The notes under the pieces were generated by a model. The model saw nothing but the letters and a program-made list of their open reading frames with translations, had not been told where the DNA came from and did not search any database. DNA of 64,000 nucleotides from Sclerotinia nivalis. Its lineage: Eukaryota > Ascomycota > Leotiomycetes > Helotiales > Sclerotiniaceae. The DNA is taken from contig JAPEIS010000001.1 in assembly GCA_029531795.1 (NCBI GenBank), forward strand, positions 7,626,001 to 7,690,000, written 5' to 3'. Each line of letters starts with the position of its first letter. The first letter of the stretch is position 1. This document shows, in pieces, positions 1 through 12,016 of the stretch. The position numbers and the translations under genes were made by a program.

Positions 1-1050
1 TTCTGGCGAGGAACGATAAAACCAGACCTACCACCCCCTTATGCACCCGAACCTGAACTCGGAGAGCTCCCGGCTCCGTGGAACGATACCACGAAAGTAC
101 CAGGCAGAGGTCTAGGCAGACCCACTCTAGAAGCGTACGAATCCCGTCCTCTCGGTCTTGTTGATCTGTTTCACGCGACCGAGGAACATGAAAAGGCGGA
201 GGAAATAATAAAATGGTCTCGGAAAAACCCAGTTAGGGATGTGCCGGATCATGAGGTGAACGAGGCATTGGGACTCATAATACGCAATAAAAAGCACACT
301 ATTAAGTTCACAAATGCACTACGCCTATTTGGGGGCCAGAGACAAAAGCCCAGATTCCCAATACACCGCCCGTTTCCAGATGGGTTCATATATGATAGAC
401 CCGGGGAAGATGAGGGAGCTCCAGATCCTGGGGCGGGCGGTAAGCAACCTGGAAATCCCGACCAACCTCCACTTCCGCCAATACCCGAAGATGAAAGGCG
501 ACCGACTCATGATAAAGGAAAACCAAAAGGACCAAAGGATTTTTCTTTTGGAGCTACGCCTGTAGAAATGAAAGGTAAAAATCCGGTACCTCTTCCTGGG
601 GGTGGAGGGGAAGATTCTAAAGAAAAACCAAAAGACAAAAGCAAGGAGGAAAGTAAAGGCAAAAGTAAAAGCAAAAGCAAAAACAAAGACGAAGGATCCA
701 CCTGGCCCGAATTTCCCGTCGGGCTACAAAAAACCCTCAATAAACCATTTCTTCTCCAGACGCTTGAGATTCCCGAACTCAAGGGCACCATTTTATTTTG
801 TACGGTTATTGATAAAAGAGGAGAGGCGGAAATATTCAAAGGTATTATATATCTAACAGGATTACTACCCACAACGACGGTGTATCAGATGAAAGAGATG
901 CTGAGCGAGAAGGAGACGGGTATTCCGGTGAAAGATATGAAGTTGATGGGAAAAGATCGATTAACGGTTTTTAGGGAGTTTGAGGATGAGGAAACGAGAG
1001 CGGCGATTTGTGAGATTGAGGTTTTTGTTTATGATATTACGAAGGTGTGA
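1..1050 (+). CDS. 3' part of uncharacterised protein gene with low-complexity linker and ubiquitin-like tail
   Basis: The frame is open from base 1 to a TGA at 1048-1050, so the 5' end lies outside the window; no in-window start needs to be chosen. The visible protein has three parts. The first is an N-terminal segment with a P/A-rich stretch and a short mixed helical region (around codons 40-115). The second is a strongly biased linker rich in Pro/Gly and then Lys/Ser/Glu (bases about 480-700). The third is a compact C-terminal segment (bases about 720-1050) whose pattern, a beta strand followed by a TTTVYQMKEMLSEKETGIP helix and a KLMGKDRL turn, resembles a ubiquitin-like fold. I do not recognise the family. 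The Ubl reading is inference from the pattern only, and no di-glycine terminus is present. Confidence 0.6.
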   Translation, partial: FWRGTIKPDLPPPYAPEPELGELPAPWNDTTKVPGRGLGRPTLEAYESRPLGLVDLFHATEEHEKAEEIIKWSRKNPVRDVPDHEVNEALGLIIRNKKHTIKFTNALRLFGGQRQKPRFPIHRPFPDGFIYDRPGEDEGAPDPGAGGKQPGNPDQPPLPPIPEDERRPTHDKGKPKGPKDFSFGATPVEMKGKNPVPLPGGGGEDSKEKPKDKSKEESKGKSKSKSKNKDEGSTWPEFPVGLQKTLNKPFLLQTLEIPELKGTILFCTVIDKRGEAEIFKGIIYLTGLLPTTTVYQMKEMLSEKETGIPVKDMKLMGKDRLTVFREFEDEETRAAICEIEVFVYDITKV

Positions 1051-1729
1051 GTTTAAGGAGAATGGGAATGAATATCTTTAGGGTTGAACAAAATAGGATG
1101 AAGATAAGATAGATTTATTTTGTTTTCGATTCCTTTTTTTTTCCGGAAGAAAATCATAGTTAATATCTAGGATGAATTTATATAATATTTCTTATACTGG
1201 GGCGACTTCGACATCAACCACAGGTAGTGAGGTATTATGTAAGCAATTTTCCAATTTCAGACCAACACCTCAAAATTCTCATCAATAAACAAATTGATAA
1301 TGTCTGAGCTGTGACTTATGGATACTAATAATCGTACAAACTGAGGGACTTCCCGCCCGGAGTTCAATGGTGGTGTCCTAATAAACTACCTGCCATTCCA
1401 TATATATGACAGCTTCTAGAACTACGGTATCATCAAAGCGACTAATTAACAGGCTAGGGATACCCAAACACTTGTTTGCGGGCACCCTTTGCAATGAACT
1501 GATTGTGCGTATCACTTTACTTTCAGCGAGAGGGAGTAATATGTGGTATATCATCTAGAAGCCTCATTTATCCGGTATAATTACAGCCATGATAACGCCT
1601 TGGAATCTATCCGCCAATCTTCATGTCTTTCTCTAAGATATCATAATAACAGATATGAAAGTATACTATGTATGACATGACCATCCATCCAGCCAAACCC
1701 ATGCAAATGTCCCTGCCGTCCCATTTTCC
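1051..1729. other. intergenic, convergent 3' ends
   Basis: AT-rich spacer between two convergent genes. It must hold both 3' UTRs. I see no ORF, RNA gene or repeat in it. Confidence 0.6.
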
Positions 1730-3807
1730 TTAGATAGTAACACCATTGATTCCATTCGTCAAATTCCCATTGACACTGTTGGCCAATTCAGCCTTCAAAC
1801 AATCCTCCGTGATCTTATCCAAACATCCTGCTGCTGCTGCAACGAATCCCAAGTATGATTTGCTTGGAGCCAAGACTCGAGAGAGGTATTCCGGGTGGAA
1901 TTGTACACCTACATACCAAGGATGATCCTTTATTTCAACAATCTCCATTCTCTCACCCTTGTCGTCCTTTCCAACGAATTCAAGACCACCAGAGTGTAGT
2001 CGGTCGACATACTCGGGGTTGACTTCATAGCGATGACGATGACGTTCATGGACCTCTGTTTTCTCACCATAAAGCTTACGGAGACGGGACCATTCAGAGC
2101 CTGGTTGGAATTCTGTTGGACGTAATCCGAGACGCATGGTTCCACCAAGGTTTACCTTGTCAATTTCCGGCATGTAGATAATGACTTTATCGGATGCGTT
2201 GGCATTCAATTCCACTGAATGAGCAGAAGTGATTCCACAGACATTGCGAGCGAATTCAATGACGGCAATTTGCATACCCAGACAGATTCCCAAATAAGGT
2301 GTCTTGTTGGTACGTGCCCACTTAGCAGCTGCAATCATACCCTCTGTTCCGCGATCACCAAATCCTCCAGGGACAAGAATACCATCTGCAGTGCAGACCT
2401 CATGCCATGCCTTGTGGAATTCGGTTGGCTTAGCGTCATCCTCGAGGTGTTCAGCTTCGACCCAGATCAAATTAAGCTTCTTTCCGCATCGCATCGCCGA
2501 ATGCTCGAGAGATTTGATGACGCTAAGATATGAGTCGTGAAGCTTGGTATATTTACCCACAAGAACAATGGAAACATCTTCAAATGAACGCTCTTGCTGA
2601 GTTGTGAGAGATTTCCATTCAGTCCATGTTCTCTGACCTTTCTCAACAAGCGCTTTCGCCATTGGGATTTCGTTGAGATTGAGGATTTTGTTCAATGTCG
2701 AGATGAGACCTTGCTGTTCAAGGAGTAAAGGAACGTGGTAAGTGGATTTGACGTTGTGTACACCAATGACCTGTTCGCTTTCAACTTGACAGAACATTGC
2801 GATCTTTTCGACAGTGCTTTTTTCGAGTGGAACATCGCATCGGCAAGCAATCTAAAATAATTAGCCTTTGAAAGTTAGACATATTTCAGTTTGGGAGTTT
2901 ACCAAGTCTGGAACCAATCCAGCCCTACCAACATCTCTTATGGCTTGTTGAGTTGGCTTCGTCTTCTGCTCGCCCTGAATGACAGGCACCAATGAAACAT
3001 GAATTTGCAAGAAGTTGCCTTTTCCAGCTCTTCTCTTCAATTGTCTCATGGCCTCAATAAATGGCGCACTCTCGATGTCTCCAACAGTACCACCCAATTC
3101 AATAATGCAAACATCCGGAGTTTCTTTTGTATCGTCAACTGGAATTCGCGCAACCCTCTCGATCCAATCTTGAATTGCATCGGTCAAATGTGGCACAACT
3201 TGTACAGTCTTTCCGAGATAATCGCCTCTACGTTCGCGTTCGATGACATGCTGATAAACCTTGCCCGTGGTAATGTTGTTTTCGCGAGTGAGTGTGATAT
3301 TGAGATAGCGCTCATAGTTTCCGAGGTCGAGGTCGACTTCTCCTCCATCATCAAGAACAAAGACTTCTCCATGCCTATAATTAAGCATTAGCTCAATCCT
3401 GATGTTTTCGCTGATAGGTAAAGTAGACGCACTCGAGGGGGTTCATGGTTCCGGCATCAACGTTCATGTAAGGATCAATTTTGATGGATGTGACGTTCTT
3501 TCGAAGTTAGCCTAGCGTCCTGCCTAATTTATTATATCTTGGGAACATATCTTTAACCCAATTGTCTTGAGTAGCAAGCCGGTGGAAGAGGCTGTTGCGC
3601 AACCACTTCATCAGTACAACTTTCATTTGTATCATCCATATCTCGTCGTCGTCGTTGCCCATAATTCGTGTTGAAACATACCGATGACGCCCTTTCCAAT
3701 GCCGGAAATCACACCTAAAAAATCATGTTAAATCATACTTTTCTTCAGTTCAACAGCAAGATTAATAAACTCATATACATACCTCCAGATACAAGAACGT
3801 ACTTCAT
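1730..3807 (-). CDS. CTP synthase (glutamine-hydrolysing)
   Basis: Makes CTP from UTP, ATP and glutamine, the last step of de novo pyrimidine nucleotide synthesis, in the cytosol. Six exons on the minus strand: 3807-3783, 3714-3682, 3591-3551, 3494-3433, 3374-2903 and 2851-1730, giving 584 codons, the usual fungal length. The protein begins [19 protein letters not shown] (the synthase P-loop) and continues with [28 protein letters not shown] and LGNYERYL. The C-terminal half is a class I glutamine amidotransferase: the GGFGDRG oxyanion region, LGICLGMQ with the catalytic Cys, and the HPEY His/Glu pair. Four introns are ordinary GT-AG. The third (3495-3550) fits only as an AT-AC intron and is listed separately. 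The ATG was chosen because it gives the conserved MKYVLVSGG start. Yeast orthologues are URA7/URA8. Confidence 0.95.
3495..3550 (-). other. AT-AC intron in the CTP synthase gene
   Basis: A 56-nt intron on the minus strand that starts ATATGTTCCC and ends TTCGAAAGAAC, with a fungal-type branch site GGCTAAC about 12 nt before the 3' end. Removing exactly these bases joins ...TIGLK to VTSIKIDPY, the conserved CTP synthase sequence. I tried the GT donors and AG acceptors nearby; each gave an in-frame stop or a frameshift. The donor does not match the U12 consensus ATATCCTT, so this looks like the rare U2-type AT-AC class. Confidence 0.7.
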
Positions 3808-4096
3808 CTTGAAAAACCTAACGAAATTTATGGTACCCTTCCTGGCTTATGCCAGAGGGAAGGAGGAAAGGAAAAGGAAAATCTCAATTGAAAGTTTAAA
3901 GTTTTTGGTGGTGGGGGTCATCTTGAGCTAATCCTATCTTGGATTTGACTAGCGGTGCTGATGATTATTTGTGGATCTCAGCCTTTTCCCGTTCTTCCAG
4001 CCTTGACATTCATTATCAGTAAATTCTTTTATGATTAACCTAAGGATTCAAAGTTGTCTGGATCTAGGTATTCATATACTGGGAGAGTTAGATATA

Positions 4097-4184
4097 TAAA
4101 TAGATAAATAGATAAATAGATAAATAGATAAATAGATAAATAGATAAATAGATAAATAGATAAATAGATAAATAGATAAATAGA
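4097..4184. repeat. 8-bp microsatellite/minisatellite, 11 copies
   Basis: Eleven uninterrupted copies of the unit TAAATAGA (88 bp) in non-coding DNA upstream of the CTP synthase gene. It is perfect, so probably length-variable. Confidence 0.95.
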
Positions 4185-4423
4185 AGGGGGTAACTATAAC
4201 TAGTTTCACCAAAATCGGGAATCTAATATTGCTATTAATATAGTCGATCATCTATTTCAAATTGTTTACTTCTTTCCTCGGATATGATATCGAAATAGTT
4301 TGATAGACAAGTAGATAGACAATTAGGAACACCTCAAGGGAAACCAGATTTCCAATATTGTGATTAGTAGGTAGAGTGGATTAAGGATTCAAGGTTGCCT
4401 AGATCAATTCAAATATCTAATTA

Positions 4424-4523
4424 GCTACTAGGTAGTTAGGTAGCTAAATACCTAGATAGCTAAATATCTAGATAGCTAAATACCTAGGTAGCTAAATACA
4501 TAGGTAGTTATCTAGGTAGCTAG
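4424..4523. repeat. imperfect tandem repeat, TAGCTAAATACCTAGA-like unit
   Basis: About six diverged copies of a unit near 16 bp (AGCTAAATACCTAGAT and variants), with many CTAG/TAGC motifs. Non-coding; no known role. Confidence 0.8.
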
Positions 4524-4953
4524 AACTAACTCCAGAGAAGAAAAAATAAGAGGGGAGAAAGTAAATAAACATATCATTTTCAATTGCTATTTGGTATATC
4601 TTCATATTCATTCCTATATCATTCGTCCATTGCTATAATAACAATCTGTTAAAATGCAAAACTTGGGGTGGAGTTTGATCATGATACCAAAGATTCCCTC
4701 AAAAGCCAATACAATTTATCAGTAATGCCCAATGCCAATGCCCTTGCTTCTCATAATTTCATAAAGTCATATTGTTGCCCAAATATCATCATCACAAAAG
4801 CAACCATTTTGAGACGCTAACGCCTTCTTTCAATGGACCAACAATCAATCCGATGCAAAGATCAGAATTCATAAGTCTTCATCCTCACAATCCGAGCCAC
4901 CATTCACTAGACTTGGGGCCGGTTCTTCATCAATATTTCCAGCGAGAATTGGT

Positions 4954-6196
4954 TTACATACCTCCCATCTCATCATCGTCATCTTCCTCATCATCCTGTC
5001 CTCCTTGGCCAACCATCGCGATTGTCTTCGCATTTCCTTTCTTGATCTTGAGAATATTGGGATAACCTTGACTAACAAGAGATTTTGCCAAATCCGAACT
5101 GGGCCTCATACCCTCGAAATCTTTGGCATTGTGGACTTTAAAAATATCGCTCAACAGTGGACTCATGATTCCGTTCCTTTGACCCTTTCCCATCCCAGCT
5201 GGATCTATCAATGTTAATCTGAATTTAAGTCGATAGTCTCCCGGGAATCGAACGGATAAGTCGGCAAAGGTGAAGAAGAATCGTTCATCCCCTTGAGGAT
5301 CTAGTGCCTTGAAGCCGTTACAGACCATAGTTCCTACCATTCTCCTTTGGTTCCGACGGTCACTACTTCCCTCAATCTTGTCGTCCTCGCAATTCGTGTA
5401 TGGGTTCCATAATGTGCAATGCACTATCGGCATAAAATTCTTCAAAATCTTCTTTCTGTCTTTTGGATTCACAGCCTGGCCTGTATCCTTATCGAATACT
5501 TCAAGCGTCAGGATCGGCGGCGGGTCTATCATTCGACGATCCTTGTCTCCGTATCCACAAGCTCTCGCGGATATTGGTTGTTGCATGACGACCAATCTAC
5601 ATTCCGGCTGTGGGAGCGGGGGTTGTGGGGCCCTTTGAGCATAATGAGCCTTCATCCATTGCGATGGATACCAAAAAAACATACCTAGGAGGGGCAAATG
5701 GACCATGGTGATGAGCTGCAACAGATCCTTGCCTGGTCGCGAACACATCTGACATTGGCGTCGGCGGACAAGTCGAGTATGGTGAGAGGGGGCTCTGCGA
5801 ATGTTTGAAGGAACGTTCAAGCTCTCGAGGACTTCGTTCTTGTTGATGTAGGTACATCGGCCTATCTAATGCCATTGGAGATCGTGGCCCTTGCGACGGC
5901 GGACGATATGAGTCCTCAAATGCCTGACTCTCTTCAACTTGTCCCAGTGGTAAAGATGATAGCAATGAAGATATGGGTGGGAGTCGTGGGGGATTGAAGT
6001 TGGGCATCTGCGCCCTGTCATCGCCATTGTCGTGATACGGAAGAGGTTCTCCTCCAAAGCTCATGGACCTGCCATCAGATGGCTGATAAATTGGCAGCGC
6101 GTCGTGATTCGAATGGTACATATTGTAGGAGATTGCCAAATATATCGCGATATTATAGACGGTCGATGGATTGGAATCTGGTAGAGGTATCTGCAT
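4954..6196 (-). CDS. velvet-domain developmental regulator (VelB/VelC type)
   Basis: Nuclear regulator of the velvet family, which couples development and secondary metabolism in fungi through velvet-velvet dimers. Two exons: 6196-5685 and 5632-4954, with a 52-nt GTATGT...AAAG intron, 396 aa. The N-terminal ~180 residues are Pro/Ser-rich and disordered, with a PRLPPISSLLSS motif. The velvet domain begins at about residue 182 (ECRLVVMQQPISARACGYGD), followed by KDRRMIDPPPI, RRMVGTMVCNGF, FFFTFADLSVRFPGDYRLKF and AKDFEGMRPSSDLAKSL. The tail is acidic. The MIDPPP and GMRPSS motifs incline me to VelC rather than VelB, but paralogue assignment needs a tree. The start is uncertain: a second Met at codon 26 (MYHSNHD) is equally plausible. 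The 3' end may also differ: a 37-nt intron would extend the acidic tail to a stop at 4869. Confidence 0.9.
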
Positions 6197-7620
6197 AGGC
6201 TGCTAGTAAGTATCTAACATATTAGAGCTTAATAACTGACGATAGAGATGCTGAAGAAGTGTTACCTTCAGGTGTCATTAACGTTTCGAGATACGAAAGG
6301 AAATGACGACAGTAATTGCTGAAGCACAGATGAAGTGCTATATAGATGTGGCCGAGGAGGGCGAAGTATAAGGTATTTGTTTGATTGTTCGAAGTTCGAT
6401 TGCGAGTGCATGAATGAGCGTTGGAACGAAGTTTAATATATGTGTAACTTCAAAAGTACAAATGATGGAGAGGAAAGAGAGCAACTCTTCATTGATGGTC
6501 GTGGGGAAAGCTGTGGGGAGATATAGGAAATCCTATGGAGGACGGCACCGGAGTGACAGGAGGCATGGCAGTGGTTGGAGCCTTCTAACAAGCTGTGAAA
6601 AACCCAGGAACCGGGTGAGTGATATTGTGAGTGCTACCTCGTTCATGGAGAGATGTTTGGTTGGTTGAAATAACTACTCGTGCGGGAAGGAGGTGTGGTG
6701 TGTTTGGTGGATTTGTCTTGAATTACGAAGAATGACTGGCGGACGAATCTACTGCAGCCAAAATTTAGCATGCCCGGCCTTCCGCGATATTGGACATGCG
6801 GTTAAAGTGTTAAAGTGCCAGCTAAGGATTTGCTTCTCTTTTTTTGGTTAGAACTTAACCAGGTAGGAATGGCTTTGACATTTTGCGGACTTTTTTAATT
6901 TTTGACAAGGCTTGAGGGGTACAGCTGGTGAGCTGTGATGTTTTACGGTTTAAAAAGCATCTCCGGGATTGTAACATTTGAGTTGCATTTGTAGTGGATG
7001 TTAGAGGTGCCACTAAAGTTCTAGTTCCCGCTCCTCCATCCGTGCACTATGCACTTTATTAGCACTAGAATCATAAGACATAACCACATAACCGCACTAT
7101 TACTTCAAAATTCTTTTCGGAACGACATTATGGTATAGAAATGCTTGGGGAGGATTTTCAATGTCCATCTATAATCATACCATCGTTATATTACCCATAT
7201 CCACTTATCGTATTTGCATTTGTGGAACATTTTAGACGAAATTTCATGAGTTTTTGAATTTCCAAAATAGCAGAGGTTTTGGGGGGCTTGGTTTTTGCAG
7301 GGAAAAGTTGACCGACTAGCCTGATCAAATACTTCCGACATACAGCAAAGCTGCAAAGCTGCAAAGTATCTAGGTAGCAATGTAATGCTGGTGATGCACT
7401 CGAAGATGATGATGGTGGTAGTCATGGGCGGTGGTGTTAGAAGGCTAGGAACTACGATTATAATCCATGGTTAAAACCCCCGAACTCTTCATCCATTGAT
7501 GCATCTATTCATCACCCAATACCCACTCATTCGCTACCATCCATTATCACAGTTTTTATGTTACTCTTATTTCTCCTCCCCCTCTTCTCTCATCTCTTTT
7601 TACCACCACACCGCTAGCAT
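6197..7620. other. intergenic, velvet gene upstream region
   Basis: Upstream of the velvet gene; probably a long 5' UTR and promoter. Only short ORFs without recognisable features. Confidence 0.5.
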
Positions 7621-8143
7621 GCCGCTCTATCTGTTGCGCAAGGTCGCGCAAGAAAGCCGTCTATCCATGACGAACATTCTTCTGGTTGCCGCCTCCCTTA
7701 ATTCGTTATGTCCATTGGAGGGAGGGCAAGCGCAGATGCTGGTGACCTTGCTCAAGGCTTAATGGAAATATTGTTCTTTCCGTTACTGAGTTTGAGTGTA
7801 TCACGTTTCACGGAAGATGGTGCCAGACACAAATTACCTATCATTGGCCCACTAACAAACATGTCTCCGAAAGACATGAGAGATCTTTCAGGGCATATCC
7901 TGTCATTGTTGCTTCTTTGATATCTCTTCTCTTCCTAAAGTTATCGTGGATTTCGATCATTTGTTACAGAAACTTTTCAGCCAAGGTCATAAACCTACCA
8001 GAATGATTCAATACGATGTCGATCTACTGCATTCACAGACTCACTTATTGCGACCTCTGTCACCTATTACCATAGACACATGCATTTATGACGCTATAAT
8101 CTCTTCATTTCAATTATTAAATCGGCACAAGTTATACAGAATA
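7621..8143 (+). other. possible small or decayed gene, unrecognised
   Basis: Short open stretches in different + frames follow each other here (starting MPLYLLRKVAQES at 7621, then a frame with RFTEDGARHKLPIIGPL, then one with VDFDHLLQKLFSQGHK). They could be exons of a small gene or remains of a frameshifted one. I could not build a convincing splice model and do not recognise the protein. Confidence 0.2.
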
Positions 8144-11100
8144 TGAAAACTCTTAAAAGGTAACTTATGCCGAGGCAACCTATCTATCAGAAACCCCAGC
8201 AACGGATCTTTAACTAAAATCATCGAGATAATTTAGCGAATCATATTGTATCTGAAGGTTTCGAAGCAGGGAATAATCAGATCATTATCAGTGTCATTAA
8301 TTATAGTTTTCGAAAATGAAAAGGGGGTGCATAAAGAATACCTACCGACCTACCTACAATGTCAACAACCAAGGTCTGCAGCATTCAGATATTAATCACA
8401 ATATCTACTAAAAGAATCCTGTTTGGTCACTCATATGCAGTGCTCGGTATTTCTGAGGCCTAATTTATACAAGAAGTTGAAGAAACAGAACCTTTTCGGA
8501 AGCAGAGCCTGGTCAATTTTGTACCACATATCGTACTTGCTCAACAAAATTCTTCCGGCACCACCTTGATCGTAATCTCATTCATAAACTTCGTTCTTCG
8601 AAGATTGCATCTTCAGAATTGTAATATTTAATGGATTAACCAAAAAATTGGCAGCATACGGAGATTCGGAGGATTAGCTTTAGTACGTTACCTTTCCCCA
8701 CGACGAACCAAGATAGGTTGACTTTCGGTAAAATAATCAAAGGTGCTGCCACTACCAGGTTAAACAGAGCTCACAAAGTCAGTATATCTCCAGGAACATG
8801 GTTATTGGCCATCCATCCGACATGGAGACCAATGTCTTTCCTTCGTTGCTGACCACCAAGATAGATATACTTTGTGGATGACATCAAACGGCGCTTTCCG
8901 GTTTGCTCTATTACTTTGTCTTGGGGTTTGCAGCTAAAATAAACAGGGCTTCTTTTATCGAGGGAGATACAGACATCTGTCAACGGATAAGAACGAAACG
9001 ATGACAGCCGTTGAAAATACTCCCCGCTCCTTCAGAAAAATACCCCGGGTACCTAGGATGAAAACTTGATTTCATTTCCACAGCACAGATCTCGGTAATA
9101 CCAAGATACCGTAGCCCCGACGGCTCCAATGCGTTCGTGCGGTAAAGGAGTTGGTGTACAATGTACCGTGGTTTGAGGAGCTCATTGGTCCCTCTCGCCG
9201 GGTTGGTGGATCTAGTGGCCTTCTACAGTAATTCCCAGAAAGCTTGTTCTGTACGCTGCCGAAGATAGAAATGGATGGCTTTATTCGCGTGTAACATCGG
9301 GGCTACCCCGGTCCATTCAAGTTTCGATTCCTAAGACGCATTGGACTTTTCCAAACTGTTTGGAAATTAGCCTTGAATTTACCGGAAAGATGGTTATTGT
9401 ACGAATGTACAGAGCGATTTCCTTGTGTTTTTTCAATTCTTGCACATGTTCTTAAAGGTTTCAGGGGAACTTGCGGGTACTTCAGAAACATCAAACGTGC
9501 AACAACACGAATGCAGGGCGAGCCTGTATATTTGTCACTTCTGGTAAAGCTTTCAAAGCCTAATGTATGGCGTATCCTATCAATTTTCGCAAGACTGTCA
9601 TTCTCCTCCGAGCCTTTGTCGATTGGCCAAGATGGTTAATCACCCTACCCACAAGGATTCTAGGTCTAGATTCTCAATGCGACAAACAAGTGTGCCGTGA
9701 GTTGCATACCTATCTTGAGTTACCTTGGTTCTCAGGGGCATATCATCTGATCATGATATCTCTTGATCCCGGATATACTGGGAAATGAACCCATTTTTGG
9801 GTTACCTCCTTTCAACATCCATGCCTATATGCATCATGCCAACTGTTAGAACGAAGAATATGTGCTTCAATTATCAAGGGAGACCTTGGCATTGGGATAT
9901 TAATAGTCTTGATCTCCAGACACTGCCTCAAGGATATCCACTTATTTCTTCACGGCTGACCTAGTGGTCCATCTGATCTAGAGACACAGCGTGGAATGAA
10001 AGATGGTAAATTTTAACAACGATGAGTTTTCATCACACAACATAAGTATGGATCTCGTGTTACTCGTCATAAGAAAGAATTTTGGGAAATCTGCGACGAA
10101 GGCTCGGTGCAGAATGCTGTGCACCTTCAACTCTCAGACGAAGGAATTCTGTGAAAACGGTAAACACGTTGACGGATGATACTTTGCATTTGACTCGGGG
10201 ATTTTTCATTGAGCTTCCTGTCGCCAACAAAGCAGTTTTTTGGAACCTTGCACTCCAGAAACCTCACTTGATTTTCGTGCATGATTATTCCTGAGCTTGA
10301 TTCAATCTAATATCCTGTTCACCTCCATCACTCACCGAATACCAACCTCGTACAAAACCCACCTTGCTGCACAAACACGAACACTAACGACCTACCCTTT
10401 ATCTCCAATTTCCACGAAATAAATCCCCTCACCACGCCATTCCCAATCCACCACACATGCACCAGAGGATATTGTCACTCCCTCAAAACCCTTCGCCAAA
10501 CTCCCCAGCACGAAAATCACTACTTACACTAGAGAGAAGATACATTGCACATGTAAGTCCTAAAAGCGCTATATATTTACATTGTAACTGTGTACTGTAC
10601 GCACGCGGGACAATATATCCTCCGAACGGAATCATAGAGTCATGGAGTTACAGAGCAAGTCACAGAGCACAGCTAGGAGACTAATATCCGAGGTTTATAA
10701 ATGGACATGAAAACATGAATGTGGATGTGGATGTAAATGGATACCACATTACATAAATCGGCACTTGTACACTATACAACTCTACAATGCACAAGACAAA
10801 TCAAAATCAAAAATGATGTCAAACAAATCACAAAACAGCTACCAGGTACCAACATTTATCCCCTATCCCCTATCTACTTTCCTCCTCGTGCAGTATACCT
10901 ACCAGACTTCAGAAGTCTACTTCTGGAACCCTGCATGTCATCCCGCGCCATGGCTAATTCCACCCCATGCAAAGCAAGTTTCACACTAGAAAATCATGTA
11001 CCTGTGTTCCCATACGTATTCCATGGTCCAGGGGCGTGGGATGGCCGAAGTCGGACGGGATGGCCGTTTTGGGTTGTCCTTGCATTCGTCTTATATAATT

Positions 11101-12016
11101 TGTAAGACTTACTCACCACAATTTCCCAAGTGAGGGGTTTATGCTTTGGGGTTGACAGAATGGGGGGTTTTCCGTGTTCTGATTTGATGTGCTGCGTGCA
11201 CGAATGTTTGTGGCGTGATTCCCACGTGTAAGGAGGTTGAGGTTCTTGTGTTCGATGAAAAACTGTGGATTTATATGATTGTTTTAATTGTCGAAAGTAC
11301 AATAGATTGAGTATCATTTTACACGCCTCTTTATCTTATTCTTAAACGAACTGAGGTTCGAATCGTTTCCTTGAAACTCAAAATCTTGATGTTTTTTTCC
11401 AGTGTCGATATCTCATAGACTGTGTACGTGCATTAGACACATAGGTATTTGCCCCACCGTGAGGAGTTCGGAAGTCGCCTGTCTTCAGGAAACAGCGCAT
11501 TAGTTCATGGCTACGAAGTAAGGGTTATTTTGGAAGAATTTGAGAAGAAAGAAGGTTCATGTCATTGCAACCCGTTCATTAAATGCTTTCATTCCGAATT
11601 ATGATCTCAACTTCCTAAACATCATAGGCAGGCTCCTCCTCAATAAAAAGGAAGCCGAAAGTGACATTTCAATGGCTGCTATCAATTGGGACTACAGAAA
11701 GAATAATTCCCCTCTGATCTGCAAGCAGGTAGAGTACGAAACACATTAAATTTGAGTTATTATCAATGTCAAACAAATTGTGGCTTGGTGGCTAGTAGAC
11801 GGTATTGCGCTGCAGTCTGTCAAAGAAGGGTCTTTGATTCTTGAACTCTTTTCATTTACCCAAGTTAGTTGGCACTTTCAATTCATTCGAGGGTTTGACC
11901 ATGAATGTTGAATTTGTTTGAACATTTGATGCACTTGGTATTACTATGTCATATTGAAGGTTTGCAATCTTTCAAATACGAACTGCACTGGACTAGTGAA
12001 AAAATTATATCCTTTA
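8144..12016. other. gene-poor interval
   Basis: Almost 3.9 kb with no ORF over about 120 codons on either strand. Base composition is close to that of genic DNA, not the AT-rich composition of the transposon regions. Short open fragments around 8771-8983 (-) and 9303-9788 (both strands) may be gene remains, but I recognise none. Confidence 0.5.

Larger units (their letters stand above)
3808..4868. other. intergenic between CTP synthase promoter and velvet gene 3' end
   Basis: Holds the CTP synthase promoter and 5' UTR and two tandem-repeat tracts listed separately. No convincing ORF. Confidence 0.5.

Noticed and set aside
507..872. 121-codon minus-strand ORF
   Set aside because: It is the shadow of the K/S/P-rich + strand coding region, with mirrored composition.
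2219..2540. + strand ORFs inside the CTP synthase gene
   Set aside because: They overlap the conserved amidotransferase domain on the other strand and have no features.
5309..5688. + strand ORFs over the velvet domain
   Set aside because: Antisense to a conserved domain; no recognisable motif.
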